Made by a program: the position numbers and the translations under genes. Shown piece after piece: positions 54,065 through 63,982 of a stretch of DNA of 64,000 nt (within the stretch, counting starts at the first letter, position 1; each line of letters begins with the position of its first letter). The DNA lies in NCBI RefSeq assembly GCF_030519655.1, contig NZ_JAUMIT010000008.1, forward strand, positions 37,341 through 101,340, in the 5' to 3' direction. The notes under the pieces are model-generated. The model was not told the DNA's origin, did not search any database, and was given only the letters and a program-made list of their open reading frames with translations. The DNA comes from Wenyingzhuangia gilva (GTDB lineage Bacteria; Bacteroidota; Bacteroidia; Flavobacteriales; Flavobacteriaceae).

Positions 54065-55300
54065 CTAATTTTCAATTTGCTGTTTACTGTTTCCAACTCC
54101 ATAGCCTACAATTTCGTAATAGATAGAGTTTGTTGGTTGAAAATAGACCAAAGCTTCATAATTATTTTCAGTTTCAAAATAAGATCCACTAATGGTTTTT
54201 TTATCAATTTTTTGCTGATCCAACACCACAAAATCATAGTTGTAAAATCCTTGCTTTAAAAAGATACTACAGGTTAAATATTTACCCGATGCATCTGGAT
54301 TTAATTTGTTTTCATAGCTAAGTTGGTAGTTGTTAAACCCCCCGTAAACATAAATGTCTTTATCTTTATAGTCTTCGTTGTTTACTAAAGAAAATAATAC
54401 ATTGCTGTATTCTGCTTCGGTAGCTGGCGTGTTAGATCTAAAATTTCTAACTACAAAACTTCCATTGATGTCAGGATTATAAGTATAAGTTCCGTTAGCT
54501 CTGCTTTTTTGAGTGAATAAAATAGTATTAAAAGAATTGTCTTCTCTGTAAGAGGTAGAGATGTATCGAGTATTTCTTAAAATTTCGTTATTGTCAAAAT
54601 TAAGAAATTCATTTCCTGCAATAAACTCAGTTTCTTTGCTAGGTCTATAAGTGTATGTGTTTCTTTCAGTAAACGTAGGTTTTAAAAAAGGCGTTCTTAT
54701 TTGTTGATCTCCATTTTGAAAAATAAATGTTTTAATTTCTGAATTTGGATAATTAATAGGGAGTTCATTGTTGGTGATCACCATAGAGACTGCTTGTTTT
54801 TCGTTGAATAAAGACAAGTCTCTACTTTCTGAAATATGTACACTTACCGATACTTTGTTTTCGTAGAGCATTATTTTTCTTTCGCAAACCACCTCGTTAT
54901 CTACATTTAAAATCTGAAATAAATAATTTCCTGATTTGGTGATTTTGGTATCTTCATTTGGAATGGAAAAAGTATAATGAGTATAGTTGTGTAAGGTTCC
55001 AAAAGAATTTTCCATGTCGTTAATTTGCATGTTGTTAAATCCATCAATATAGTATGAAGTTGGAATTTCGGAAGGAGTCCAATCAATTTCACAAAGTGTA
55101 ATTAAATAATAATATTCATCTTGATTTCCATCAATATCATCAAAACTAAAAGTAAAAGAGCTGTTTAGAGGTTGGGTGGTTTCAGAAAAATCTTTTTGAC
55201 TATTTTTTATAATCACAGTTTTTATTTGCTGAGCATCAAAATTTTGAGCCTGTAAAATAAATGGGAAGGCAATAAGAAAGATAATTTTTTTTAAAAACAT
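54065..55300 (-). CDS. T9SS plug protein (DUF5103)
   Basis: The 411-residue secreted protein (signal peptide MFLKKIIFLIAFPFILQAQ) matches DUF5103, the Plug that closes the periplasmic side or lateral gate of the SprA translocon in the Flavobacterium T9SS. Recognised blocks are IKTVIIKNSQKDFSETTQPLN, LGxSFTFSFDDID-like FTFSFDDIDGNQDEYYY, and DPDINGSF-like NPDINGSFVVRN. It fits the two T9SS cargo genes in this window (9771 and 25978). It lies 47 bases upstream of apaG on the same strand. Confidence 0.85.
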   Translation of the reverse strand: MFLKKIIFLIAFPFILQAQNFDAQQIKTVIIKNSQKDFSETTQPLNSSFTFSFDDIDGNQDEYYYLITLCEIDWTPSEIPTSYYIDGFNNMQINDMENSFGTLHNYTHYTFSIPNEDTKITKSGNYLFQILNVDNEVVCERKIMLYENKVSVSVHISESRDLSLFNEKQAVSMVITNNELPINYPNSEIKTFIFQNGDQQIRTPFLKPTFTERNTYTYRPSKETEFIAGNEFLNFDNNEILRNTRYISTSYREDNSFNTILFTQKSRANGTYTYNPDINGSFVVRNFRSNTPATEAEYSNVLFSLVNNEDYKDKDIYVYGGFNNYQLSYENKLNPDASGKYLTCSIFLKQGFYNYDFVVLDQQKIDKKTISGSYFETENNYEALVYFQPTNSIYYEIVGYGVGNSKQQIEN

Positions 55301-55463
55301 ATTTTGTGAGTGTTGTTTTGCTAATGTATTGTTTTGTAGTGACTTGTTCTTTTAATTTAATGAAAACGTTTTCGTGAAAATAAAATTAATTAGAATTATT
55401 ATAAATAAAATAAGTGGTTAAAATTAAAGGTCTATTTGTAGCTTTAAGAATACACAATTTAAT

Positions 55464-55471
55464 TAAATTTG
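55464..55471 (+). promoter_or_regulatory. -7 box of the nqr operon
   Basis: TAAATTTG, exact TAnnTTTG match, 41 bases before nqrA. A clear -33 partner at the right distance is missing. Confidence 0.5.
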
Positions 55472-55512
55472 TTCCATATTTTATACGTACAAAATAAATT
55501 AAATTTATAAAT

Positions 55513-56865
55513 ATGTCACAAGACATTAGGGTAAAAAAAGGCTTAAATATTAAGCTTAAAGGACAAGCAGCTATGACTACAGCTGCTGTTTCTCGTTCCG
55601 ATTTCTACGCTATTAAACCTACAGATTTTCATGGTATTACACCAAAGCTTACAGTGAAAGCAGGTGATGAAGTTATTGTTGGTGATGTAGTTTTCTTTTC
55701 TAAAGGAAATGACAGGATTAAGTTTACATCTCCTGTAAGTGGAACGGTTAAAGAGATTAAAAGAGGTGCTAAGCGTAAAGTTTTAGCAGTTATTGTTGAA
55801 TCTAAACCAGAAGATCAGTTCAAGGATTTTGGTGCAGCAAACCCTTTATCGTTAGAAAAAGAGGCTGTATTAGAAAAGATTTTAGAAAGTGGAAGTTTTG
55901 CTTATGTAAAACAACGTCCATATGATATCATCGCAAATCCTAAAGATAGTCCAAAAGCTATTTTTGTTTCTTCTTTTGATACAGCTCCTTTAGGGCCTAA
56001 TTATGCTTTCGCATTAAAAGGAAAAGAAGAAGCTTTTCAAGCAGGAATCAATGCGTTGTCAAAGTTAACTGAAGGAGCAGTAAACTTATCTGTTGATGCA
56101 AATGAAGCTAGTTTTTTCAGCAAAATTGAGAATGCCAATATCATCAATGTTTCGGGGAAACACCCAGCAGGAAATGTTGGAACTCAAATTGCTGCGATTA
56201 GTCCTGTGAATCAAGGAGAGCGTGTTTGGACCGTTAGTGCTCAAGGAGTCGCTACTATTGGAGAATTGTTCTTAACAGGAAAGTATAATCCAACTAAATT
56301 GGTTGCTTTGGCTGGTTCTCAGGTCAAAAAACCACAATATTACACATTGTCTGCAGGTCAAAACATAAAATCATTAATCGAAGAAAATGTAAATGTTAAA
56401 GGTTCTAGAATTATTTCTGGAAACGTTTTAACAGGTACAAAAATTCAAGTGGATGACTTTTTAGGTTTTTACGACAACGTAATTACAGTAATTCCAGAAG
56501 GTGATAAATATCGTTTCTTTGGATGGTTGCCATTTGTAGGTAGTAGTACTATTCACAGTTTTTCTAAAACTTCTTTTGCTTGGTTAAATTCTGGAAAAGA
56601 ATATGACTTAAACACAAGTTTAAATGGAGAAGAGAGAGCGTTGGTTGTAACCGGTGAAATGGAAAAGGTAGTGCCTTTAGACATTTATCCATTACAATTA
56701 CTAAAGGCTTGTATAGCGAATGATATTGAGAAAATGGAAAATTTAGGGATTTATGAAGTAGCTCCTGAAGATTTTGCATTGGTTGATTATATCAACACTT
56801 CAAAAATTGAAGCTCAGGAAATCATCAGAGAAGGATTAGACTTAATGATTAAAGAAGTAGGATAA
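55513..56865 (+). CDS. nqrA: Na+-translocating NADH-quinone reductase subunit A
   Basis: NqrA is the large peripheral, cytoplasmic subunit of the sodium-pumping NADH:quinone oxidoreductase. Family blocks are IRVKKGLNIKLKG at the start, IKPTDFHGITPKL, SPVSGTVKEIKRGAKR, KQRPYDIIANP and the SGNVLTGTK segment. Length 450 is normal. Its stop shares a base with the nqrB start (TAATG), so the two are translationally coupled. Confidence 0.96.
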   Translation: MSQDIRVKKGLNIKLKGQAAMTTAAVSRSDFYAIKPTDFHGITPKLTVKAGDEVIVGDVVFFSKGNDRIKFTSPVSGTVKEIKRGAKRKVLAVIVESKPEDQFKDFGAANPLSLEKEAVLEKILESGSFAYVKQRPYDIIANPKDSPKAIFVSSFDTAPLGPNYAFALKGKEEAFQAGINALSKLTEGAVNLSVDANEASFFSKIENANIINVSGKHPAGNVGTQIAAISPVNQGERVWTVSAQGVATIGELFLTGKYNPTKLVALAGSQVKKPQYYTLSAGQNIKSLIEENVNVKGSRIISGNVLTGTKIQVDDFLGFYDNVITVIPEGDKYRFFGWLPFVGSSTIHSFSKTSFAWLNSGKEYDLNTSLNGEERALVVTGEMEKVVPLDIYPLQLLKACIANDIEKMENLGIYEVAPEDFALVDYINTSKIEAQEIIREGLDLMIKEVG

Positions 56866-58007
56866 TGGATTTTTTAAGAAAGAAATTTGACGAAATAAGA
56901 AAACCTTTCAACCCGGGAGGTAAATTCGAAAAATTTGCTCCAGCAATAAACTCTATAGATACTTTGATGTTTGTGCCTAAGCACAATACACACAAAGGAG
57001 CACATATTAGAGATGGGGTAGATTTAAAAAGAGTAATGGTAACGGTAATATTTGCCTTATTACCAGCAATGTTATTCGGTATGTACAATTTAGGATATCA
57101 GCATTTTTCTCAGTTAGGAGAGAGTACTGCCTTTTTAGATTGTATGATCTTTGGAGCATGGAAATTTTTACCAATGTTATTAGTTTCTTACGGTGTAGGT
57201 TTGGCTATTGAAATTGGCTTTGCTATTTACAATAAACATGAAGTAAACGAAGGATACTTAGTTTCAGGGATGTTAATTCCTTTAATTATGCCAGTTGATT
57301 TTCCTTTATGGATGTTAGCAGTATCTGTAGTTTTTGCTGTATTTATTGGTAAAGAAGCATTTGGAGGAACAGGGATGAATATTTTTAACCCAGCTTTAAT
57401 TGCTCGTGCTTTTGCATTCTTTTCTTACGCTCCACAAATGTCTGGAGATAAAGTTTGGGTAGCTGATGCAAGTACCATTGATGCTGTTTCAGGTGAGACT
57501 ATTTTAGGTCAATTAGCAGCAGGTGCTGAAAGTAGCTGGTCTGTATTAGATATGTTCTTGGGGTATATTCCAGGTTCTGTGGGTGAAACTTCCGTATTGG
57601 CTATTTTAATTGGAGCAGCTATATTAATCGCAACTGGTGTTGGATCTTGGAAAATAATGACGGGAGTTGTTATTGGAGGTGCTGCAATGGGATTAATATT
57701 TAATGCATTAGGATTAAATGCTTTAATGGAATTCCCTTGGTGGCAGCACTTATTAGTAGGAGGTTTTGCTTTTGGAGCAGTATTTATGGCAACAGATCCA
57801 GTATCTGGTGCACAAACTGAAAAAGGAAAATGGATCTACGGAATTTTAATCGGTTTCTTTGCAATTATGATTCGTGTATTTAACGGAGCATACCCAGAAG
57901 GAATGATGATGGCCATTTTATTAATGAACGTTTTTGCTCCGACTGTTGATCATTATGTGATTGCAGGAAACATCAAAAAGCGTAAAAAACGTTTAAAAGC
58001 CGCATAA
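56865..58007 (+). CDS. nqrB: Na+-translocating NADH-quinone reductase subunit B
   Basis: NqrB is a ten-segment membrane subunit that carries a covalent FMN and riboflavin. The likely FMN threonine is T212 in DAVSGETILG (residues 206-215), where other species have SGAT-like sequence. Further marks are NIFNPALIARAF, GYIPGSVGETSVLAI and FMATDPVSG. Length 380 is a little shorter than Vibrio NqrB. It overlaps nqrA by one base and lies two bases before nqrC. Confidence 0.95.
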   Translation: MDFLRKKFDEIRKPFNPGGKFEKFAPAINSIDTLMFVPKHNTHKGAHIRDGVDLKRVMVTVIFALLPAMLFGMYNLGYQHFSQLGESTAFLDCMIFGAWKFLPMLLVSYGVGLAIEIGFAIYNKHEVNEGYLVSGMLIPLIMPVDFPLWMLAVSVVFAVFIGKEAFGGTGMNIFNPALIARAFAFFSYAPQMSGDKVWVADASTIDAVSGETILGQLAAGAESSWSVLDMFLGYIPGSVGETSVLAILIGAAILIATGVGSWKIMTGVVIGGAAMGLIFNALGLNALMEFPWWQHLLVGGFAFGAVFMATDPVSGAQTEKGKWIYGILIGFFAIMIRVFNGAYPEGMMMAILLMNVFAPTVDHYVIAGNIKKRKKRLKAA

Positions 58008-58009
58008 TT

Positions 58010-58708
58010 ATGAATAGAAATAGTAACGCATATACGTTTGTTTTTGCAATTATAATTGTAACGATTATTGCAGGATTGTTGGCATTTGCTGCTACTAGTT
58101 TAAAACCTTTACAGGATGCAAACGTAAAAGCAGAAAAAATGCAAAATATTTTAGGAACTATTGGAGTCACTGGAATATCTAGAGAAGAGGCACAAGGTGC
58201 ATTTGATCAATATATCAAAGAACAATTGGCTTTAACTCAAGAAGGTACTGTAGATAAAAATACAGATGCTTTTAAAATTGGATTAAAAAATGAAATTAAA
58301 AAATCAGTAAAAAACCAACGCTATCCTTTATATGTAGCTGAAAAAGACGGTGAAACTTTTTACATTGTTCCTTTGTACGGATCAGGTCTTTGGGATGCTA
58401 TTTGGGGATATATCGCTTTGGCTTCTGATAAAAACACAATTGTAGGAGCTAATTTTGACCATAAAGGAGAAACTCCAGGTTTAGGGGCAGAAATTACTAC
58501 AGATTGGTTTCAGGCACAGTTCAAAGGAAAAAAGATTTTAGATGAATCAAATAATTTTGTTTCAGTAACAGCGGTAAAAGGTGGAGCTAAATCAGGAGAT
58601 ACTCATGGTGTAGACGCTATCTCAGGAGGTACTATTACTTCTAATGGGGTGTCAAATATGATTGAAGAGCGTTTGTCACACTATTTACCTTACTTTAAAA
58701 ATAACTAG
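58010..58708 (+). CDS. nqrC: Na+-translocating NADH-quinone reductase subunit C
   Basis: NqrC has one membrane segment (about residues 9-30) and a periplasmic FMN domain. The FMN attaches to T208 in [13 protein letters not shown]; the common motif is SGAT, here [19 protein letters not shown] and [12 protein letters not shown] are typical. Length 232 is normal. Two bases separate it from both neighbours. Confidence 0.95.
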   Translation: MNRNSNAYTFVFAIIIVTIIAGLLAFAATSLKPLQDANVKAEKMQNILGTIGVTGISREEAQGAFDQYIKEQLALTQEGTVDKNTDAFKIGLKNEIKKSVKNQRYPLYVAEKDGETFYIVPLYGSGLWDAIWGYIALASDKNTIVGANFDHKGETPGLGAEITTDWFQAQFKGKKILDESNNFVSVTAVKGGAKSGDTHGVDAISGGTITSNGVSNMIEERLSHYLPYFKNN

Positions 58709-58710
58709 TC

Positions 58711-59385
58711 ATGGCAGAAGTAAAAGAAGCATTATTTTCAAAGCAAAATAAAGCATTGTTATCAGATCCATTAAATGATAACAATCCAATTTCAGTTCAA
58801 GTATTAGGAATTTGTTCGGCATTAGCAATTACAGTTCAGTTAAAACCAGCTGTGGTAATGTCTTTAGCAGTGTTATTTGTGGTAATCGCATCTAACGTTG
58901 TAGTATCCTTAATTCGTAACTTAATACCAGGACGTATTCGTATCATTGTTCAATTATTAATTGTTGCCTCTTTGGTAATTTTAGTTGATCAAGTGTTAAA
59001 AGCTTATGCATATGATGTAAGCAAAGAATTATCAGTGTTCGTAGGACTAATCATTACCAACTGTATTGTAATGGGGCGTTTGGAGGCTTTCGCTTTGGCA
59101 AACGGACCATGGAAATCTTTTTTAGATGGAGTTGGAAACGGTGCAGGATATGCATTAATATTAGTAATTGTTGCTGTTTTCCGTGAGTTATTAGGATCAG
59201 GAAAATTATTCGGGATTGAGATTTTAGGACATAAAGCAAAAACTTTAGCAGAGTCCACAGGTTTATATTCTTTAGGATATGAAAACAATGGATTTATGTT
59301 GTTATCTCCAATGGCCTTAGTTACTGTAGGTATCATTATTTGGGTACAACGTTCTAAGAACAGAAAATTAATTGAACAACACTAA
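58711..59385 (+). CDS. nqrD: Na+-translocating NADH-quinone reductase subunit D
   Basis: A six-segment membrane subunit that with NqrE forms the central pair holding an iron site. [25 protein letters not shown]-like [28 protein letters not shown] (with the conserved cysteine) and [14 protein letters not shown] are diagnostic. Length 224 is slightly longer than in Vibrio owing to a short N-terminal extension. Confidence 0.95.
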   Translation: MAEVKEALFSKQNKALLSDPLNDNNPISVQVLGICSALAITVQLKPAVVMSLAVLFVVIASNVVVSLIRNLIPGRIRIIVQLLIVASLVILVDQVLKAYAYDVSKELSVFVGLIITNCIVMGRLEAFALANGPWKSFLDGVGNGAGYALILVIVAVFRELLGSGKLFGIEILGHKAKTLAESTGLYSLGYENNGFMLLSPMALVTVGIIIWVQRSKNRKLIEQH

Positions 59386-59396
59386 AAATAGTTAAG

Positions 59397-60011
59397 ATGG
59401 AATATATTAACATATTTGTAAAAAGTATTTTTATTGATAACATGATATTTGCATATTTCCTAGGAATGTGTTCATATCTTGCTGTATCAAAAACAGTAAA
59501 TACAGCAGTAGGTTTAGGAGCAGCAGTAGTTTTTGTATTGTCTATTACAGTACCAGTAAACTTTTTAATTGACTCTTATTTATTAAAACCAGGGGCTTTA
59601 TCTTGGTTAGGAGAAGAATACGCTAGTATCGATTTATCATTCTTAAGTTTTATCATGTTTATTGCAGTAATTGCATCTATGGTACAATTGGTAGAAATGA
59701 TAGTAGAGCGTTTTGCACCAGCTTTATATGGAGCATTGGGTATTTTCTTGCCATTGATTGCAGTAAACTGTGCAATTTTAGGAGGTTCTTTATTTATGCA
59801 ACAAAAAGATTTTGCCAATGTTGGTGAATCTGCAGTATATGGATTAGGATCAGGAATTGGTTGGTTGTTAGCCATTGTGGCTATTGCAGCGATTAGAGAA
59901 AAAATTGCATATTCTCATATTCCTGGACCATTAAAAGGATTGGGAATTACTTTCATCATTACTGGTTTAATGGCGATTGGGTTTATGAGTTTCTCAGGAA
60001 TCAAATTATAA
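59397..60011 (+). CDS. nqrE: Na+-translocating NADH-quinone reductase subunit E
   Basis: Partner of NqrD in the membrane. It starts [33 protein letters not shown] with the conserved cysteine in GMCS, and has NCAILGG with the second cysteine. [18 protein letters not shown] and [13 protein letters not shown] match the family. Length 204 is normal; 11 bases after nqrD. Confidence 0.95.
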   Translation: MEYINIFVKSIFIDNMIFAYFLGMCSYLAVSKTVNTAVGLGAAVVFVLSITVPVNFLIDSYLLKPGALSWLGEEYASIDLSFLSFIMFIAVIASMVQLVEMIVERFAPALYGALGIFLPLIAVNCAILGGSLFMQQKDFANVGESAVYGLGSGIGWLLAIVAIAAIREKIAYSHIPGPLKGLGITFIITGLMAIGFMSFSGIKL

Positions 60012-60032
60012 TAATAAAGAACAGATATAATT

Positions 60033-61328
60033 ATGAATGTAATTGCAATTAGTATCGTTGTTTTCTTGATTATTGTTTTAATCTTAGTAAGTATTTTATT
60101 AGGAGCTAAAGCAAAACTATTACCATCAGGAAAAGTAAAAGTTACGATCAACGGAGAAAAAACAATTGAAGTAGAAACAGGAAGTTCTTTATTAGCAACT
60201 TTAGGTAACGAAAAAATATTTTTACCATCAGCTTGTGGTGGAGGGGGAACTTGTTTGCAGTGTGAATGTCACGTTCACTCTGGTGGAGGGGAAGCTTTGC
60301 CAACAGAAACACCTCACTTTACTCGTAAAGAATTGGCTAAAGGTGCTCGTTTAGGGTGTCAGGTAAAAGTTAAAAATGATATGGAAATTTCTATTCCAGA
60401 AGAAATTTTCGGAATTAAAAAATGGGAAGCAACTGTAGTTCGTAACTACAACGTAGCATCATTTATCAAAGAATTTGTAGTAGAAATTCCAGAAGATATG
60501 GACTACAAAGCAGGAGGATATATTCAAATTGAAATTCCACCATGTGAAGTAAAATATTCTGATATGGATATTACTGCTCACCCTACAGATCACCCAGGTG
60601 AGCCTGATAAATTCCAAACAGAGTGGGAAAAATTTGGTTTATGGCCATTGGTGATGAAGAATCCAGAAACAGTAGAACGTGCTTATTCTATGGCTTCTTA
60701 CCCTGCTGAAGGAAGAGAAATTATGTTAAATGTGCGTGTGGCTTGTCCTCCTTTTGATAGAGTAAAAGGTGGATGGATGGATGTAAATCCAGGAATTGCA
60801 TCTTCTTACGTATTTAACCAAAAACCAGGAGATAAAGTAACTATTTCAGGGCCTTATGGTGAATTCTTCATCAACGAAGATTCTGATGCTGAAATGATTT
60901 ATATAGGAGGTGGAGCTGGTATGGCACCAATGAGATCTCATTTATATGAATTATTCCACACCATGAAAACGGGTCGTAAAGTATCTTATTGGTACGGAGG
61001 TCGTTCTAAACGTGAGTTGTTTTACATCCACTATTTTGAAGACTTAATGAAGAAATTCCCGAACTTCCAATTATACTTAGTATTGTCAGAACCACTAGAG
61101 GAAGACAATTGGAAAGTGAAGAAAGATATTCATGATAAGGAAGGTGATGGATTCGTAGGATTTGTTCACCAATCATTAATAGATAATTACTTAAATGATC
61201 ATGAGGCTCCAGAAGATGTAGAGTTTTATTTCTGTGGACCACCAATGATGAATCAAGCAGTAGTTAAAATGTGTGATGATTTTGGAGTGCCAAAAGAAAA
61301 CGTACGTTTTGATGATTTTGGAGGGTAA
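60033..61328 (+). CDS. nqrF: Na+-translocating NADH-quinone reductase subunit F
   Basis: NqrF takes electrons from NADH. One N-terminal membrane segment (about residues 3-25) leads to a [2Fe-2S] domain with C68, C74, C77 and C109, then a ferredoxin-reductase part: FAD-binding RAYSMASYP, the YIGGGAGMAPMRSHL nucleotide region and the C-terminal YFCGPPMMNQAV. Length 431 is slightly longer than usual. Last gene of the operon, closed by a terminator. Confidence 0.97.
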   Translation: MNVIAISIVVFLIIVLILVSILLGAKAKLLPSGKVKVTINGEKTIEVETGSSLLATLGNEKIFLPSACGGGGTCLQCECHVHSGGGEALPTETPHFTRKELAKGARLGCQVKVKNDMEISIPEEIFGIKKWEATVVRNYNVASFIKEFVVEIPEDMDYKAGGYIQIEIPPCEVKYSDMDITAHPTDHPGEPDKFQTEWEKFGLWPLVMKNPETVERAYSMASYPAEGREIMLNVRVACPPFDRVKGGWMDVNPGIASSYVFNQKPGDKVTISGPYGEFFINEDSDAEMIYIGGGAGMAPMRSHLYELFHTMKTGRKVSYWYGGRSKRELFYIHYFEDLMKKFPNFQLYLVLSEPLEEDNWKVKKDIHDKEGDGFVGFVHQSLIDNYLNDHEAPEDVEFYFCGPPMMNQAVVKMCDDFGVPKENVRFDDFGG

Positions 61329-61344
61329 TTTACCTTTTACATAT

Positions 61345-61381
61345 AAAAAAAGCTTTTTAGATTTTCTGAAAAGCTTTTTTT
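61345..61381 (+). terminator. terminator of the nqr operon
   Basis: AAAAAGCTTTTTAGA pairs with TCTGAAAAGCTTTTT (one G-U), loop TTT, T run. Confidence 0.9.
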
Positions 61382-61440
61382 ATTTTTAGTCACCAATGAT
61401 TCATTTAATTTTTTTAATAGATAAGTATCAAATTTTTAGA

Positions 61441-63606
61441 ATGAGAAAATCAACCATAGTATTATTTATAACAATATTTTATACAGTTTTTTCTGTAGCC
61501 CAAAAAAAAGACATCACTTTAAACGAGATATGGAGCGGAGAATTCCGAACCAACGGAATGGATGCTTTACATGGATTGAACAATGACAAAGAGTACACTG
61601 TTTTAAATTGGGATGCAGCTACTCGATCAACATCGGTTGATTTGTATGATTATGAATCTCAGGTTAAAAAGAAAACCATTGTAAAGTCATCAGACTTAAA
61701 TATCATCCCGTTTTCAGATTATTCATTTAATCAGAATGAAGAAAAACTTTTGTTGGCTACCGAAATGGAATCTATTTATAGAAGATCAACCTTGGCAAAA
61801 TATTATGTGTATGATGTAAAGACTTCAAAGTCGACTTTAGTTGATGATAGAAAAATACAAGAACCAACATTTTCTCCTTCTGGTGATGCTTTGGCGTTTG
61901 TATGTGATAATAATATTTATATAAAAAACTTGAATACGAATATCACGATTCAAATAACAACTGACGGAGAAAAGAATAAAATCATAAACGGAATTACGGA
62001 TTGGGTATATGAAGAAGAATTTGAATTTGTTCGTGCTTTTGAATGGAACAAAACAGGAACTCAATTGTCCTATATAAAGTTTGATGAAACCAATGTGCCA
62101 GAATTTTCTATGGATGTTTATGGTCAGGATTTGTATCCGCAACAACAAGTATTTAAATACCCAAAAGCTGGAGAAAACAATTCAGAAGTGTCTCTTTATA
62201 ATTATAATATTTCATCAAAAGAAACCTTAAAAATAGATTTACCTAACAGTCCATATTATATTCCCAGAATAAAATTTACTGAGGAAGAAAATGTATTGAG
62301 TGTTCAAACGCTTAATAGACATCAAAATGATTTGAATTTATATTTCTGTGATGTGGAGATGAACCAAGTCAAACTTGTGTTGAACGAAAAAGAAGATACA
62401 TATATTGATGTCACAAATAATCTTACTTTTTTAAATGATAATAGTTTTTTGTGGACAAGTGAAAAAAATGGACACAATCATATTTATCATTATTCAGCAT
62501 CTGGAAACCTAAAAAAACAAATTACCAAAGGATTGTGGGAGGTTACAGATTTTTATGGATACAATTCAAAAGATAAAAACATTTATTATCAGTCAACAGA
62601 AAATGGAAGTATTAATAGAGATGTTTACGCCATCAATTTAAAAGGTAAAAATAAAACAAGATTAACTAAAAATACGGGGACCAATTCAGCAACATTTAGT
62701 GCAGGTTACACTTATTTTATCAATAGATTTTCTAGCGCAAAAATTCCTTATCATTACACTTTGAATAATACGAGAAATGGAATGGAGATTAAAGACATTG
62801 TAGATAACAATCAATTGTTAAATAAACTGAAAGACTATTCCATTTCCAATAAAGAGTTTTCCACTATAAAAGTTAATGGAAATGATCTAAATATGTGGAT
62901 GATCAAACCTATAGATTTTGATAGTCAAAAACAATATCCTGTATTAATGTATCAATATAGCGGACCGGGTTCTCAAGAAGTAGCAAATAGATGGCATAGC
63001 GCAAATGATTATTGGTATCAACTATTGGCTTCTAAAGGATATATTGTAGTTTGTATTGATGGTAGAGGGACAGGTTTTAAAGGTGCGGATTTTAAAAAAG
63101 TTACTTATAAAGAATTAGGAAAGTACGAAGTTGAAGATCAAATTCAAGCGGCCAAACAACTAGGAACACTTTCTTATGTAGATGAAAATAGAATTGGTAT
63201 TTGGGGATGGAGTTTTGGAGGTTTTATGAGTAGTAATTGTATTTTAAAAGGGAGTGATGTTTTTAAAATGGCCATAGCGGTTGCCCCGGTAACAAGTTGG
63301 AGATTTTATGATACTATATATACTGAAAGATATATGCAAACACCACAAGAAAATCCTACAGGTTATGATTTAAATTCTCCTCTAAATTTTGCAGACCAAT
63401 TAAAAGGAAAGTTTTTGTTAATTCATGGTTCTGCTGATGACAATGTTCATGTACAAAATTCAATGCAATTAATAAATCAATTGGTTAATCATAACAAACA
63501 ATTCGATTGGGCTATTTATCCAGATAAAAATCATGGAATTTATGGAGGAAATACAAGGTTGCAACTATACACAAAAATGACAAATTTTATCGAGCAGTCT
63601 TTATAG
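61441..63606 (+). CDS. dipeptidyl peptidase IV (S9B serine peptidase)
   Basis: The mature protein has an N-terminal eight-bladed propeller with the family glutamates in WVYEEEFEFVRAFEW, and a C-terminal alpha/beta hydrolase. The catalytic triad is S591 in GWSFGGFM, the aspartate in SADDNVH (666-667) and H698 in KNHGIYGG. It cuts Xaa-Pro dipeptides and is periplasmic. The longest frame begins at 61396, but the signal peptide (MRKSTIVLFITIFYTVFSVAQ) starts at the ATG at 61441, giving 721 residues, so I chose that. Confidence 0.93.
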   Translation: MRKSTIVLFITIFYTVFSVAQKKDITLNEIWSGEFRTNGMDALHGLNNDKEYTVLNWDAATRSTSVDLYDYESQVKKKTIVKSSDLNIIPFSDYSFNQNEEKLLLATEMESIYRRSTLAKYYVYDVKTSKSTLVDDRKIQEPTFSPSGDALAFVCDNNIYIKNLNTNITIQITTDGEKNKIINGITDWVYEEEFEFVRAFEWNKTGTQLSYIKFDETNVPEFSMDVYGQDLYPQQQVFKYPKAGENNSEVSLYNYNISSKETLKIDLPNSPYYIPRIKFTEEENVLSVQTLNRHQNDLNLYFCDVEMNQVKLVLNEKEDTYIDVTNNLTFLNDNSFLWTSEKNGHNHIYHYSASGNLKKQITKGLWEVTDFYGYNSKDKNIYYQSTENGSINRDVYAINLKGKNKTRLTKNTGTNSATFSAGYTYFINRFSSAKIPYHYTLNNTRNGMEIKDIVDNNQLLNKLKDYSISNKEFSTIKVNGNDLNMWMIKPIDFDSQKQYPVLMYQYSGPGSQEVANRWHSANDYWYQLLASKGYIVVCIDGRGTGFKGADFKKVTYKELGKYEVEDQIQAAKQLGTLSYVDENRIGIWGWSFGGFMSSNCILKGSDVFKMAIAVAPVTSWRFYDTIYTERYMQTPQENPTGYDLNSPLNFADQLKGKFLLIHGSADDNVHVQNSMQLINQLVNHNKQFDWAIYPDKNHGIYGGNTRLQLYTKMTNFIEQSL

Positions 63607-63641
63607 TGTATATTTAGATTTTACCATTAAAGATTTAAAAT

Positions 63642-63676
63642 AAAAAGGAGACTAATATAATAGGTCTCTTTTTTGT
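63642..63676 (+). terminator. terminator of the dipeptidyl peptidase gene
   Basis: AAAAAGGAGAC...GGTCTCTTTTTT, with one bulge in the stem and a T run. Confidence 0.75.
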
Positions 63677-63842
63677 TTTATGGAGGATTTTATGTGTTTC
63701 CTTTCGAGACTTCGGGAGGTTGTGCTTGTTGTTACCCGTTTTTTCTAGGTTGTAGCTAAGAGTTGAGAGATGAATTTATTTAGGGTTTTTCTAAAGGGTC
63801 TATCCCTAAGGGCTAGTCTTTACTATTATATATTAGCTTCCC

Positions 63843-63884
63843 AAACCTGAAATACAGACTATTTTTAAAAATAATTTCAGGTTT
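63843..63884. repeat. long dyad with nested palindrome
   Basis: AAACCTGAAAT (63843-63853) and its exact complement ATTTCAGGTTT (63874-63884) enclose TATTTTTAAAAATA, itself a palindrome. No T run and no neighbouring gene end explains it. Confidence 0.65.
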
Positions 63885-63974
63885 AAAGTTCGATAAATAA
63901 GGCTGTTAGACTGAGTTATAAAAAAAACGAAAAAAAAGGTTAAAATATATTAGGAAATAATGTTTTAAGTAGCG

Positions 63975-63982
63975 TATCTTTG
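63975..63982 (+). promoter_or_regulatory. -7 box pointing out of the window
   Basis: TATCTTTG, exact TAnnTTTG match, followed by CACCCGCAACGG, much more GC-rich than the region before it. Upstream lie A-rich tracts (about 63920-63938). This is the look of a strong stable-RNA promoter; an rRNA or tRNA operon may begin beyond the edge. Confidence 0.5.

Noticed and set aside
59004..59875. Open frames on the minus strand under nqrD and nqrE
   Set aside because: They are antisense to well-conserved membrane proteins, have no start context or promoter, and their residues are the reverse image of hydrophobic codons.
63607..63830. Remnant of an insertion sequence after the peptidase gene
   Set aside because: Short inverted words are present, but there is no transposase fragment, target duplication or matched terminal repeats.
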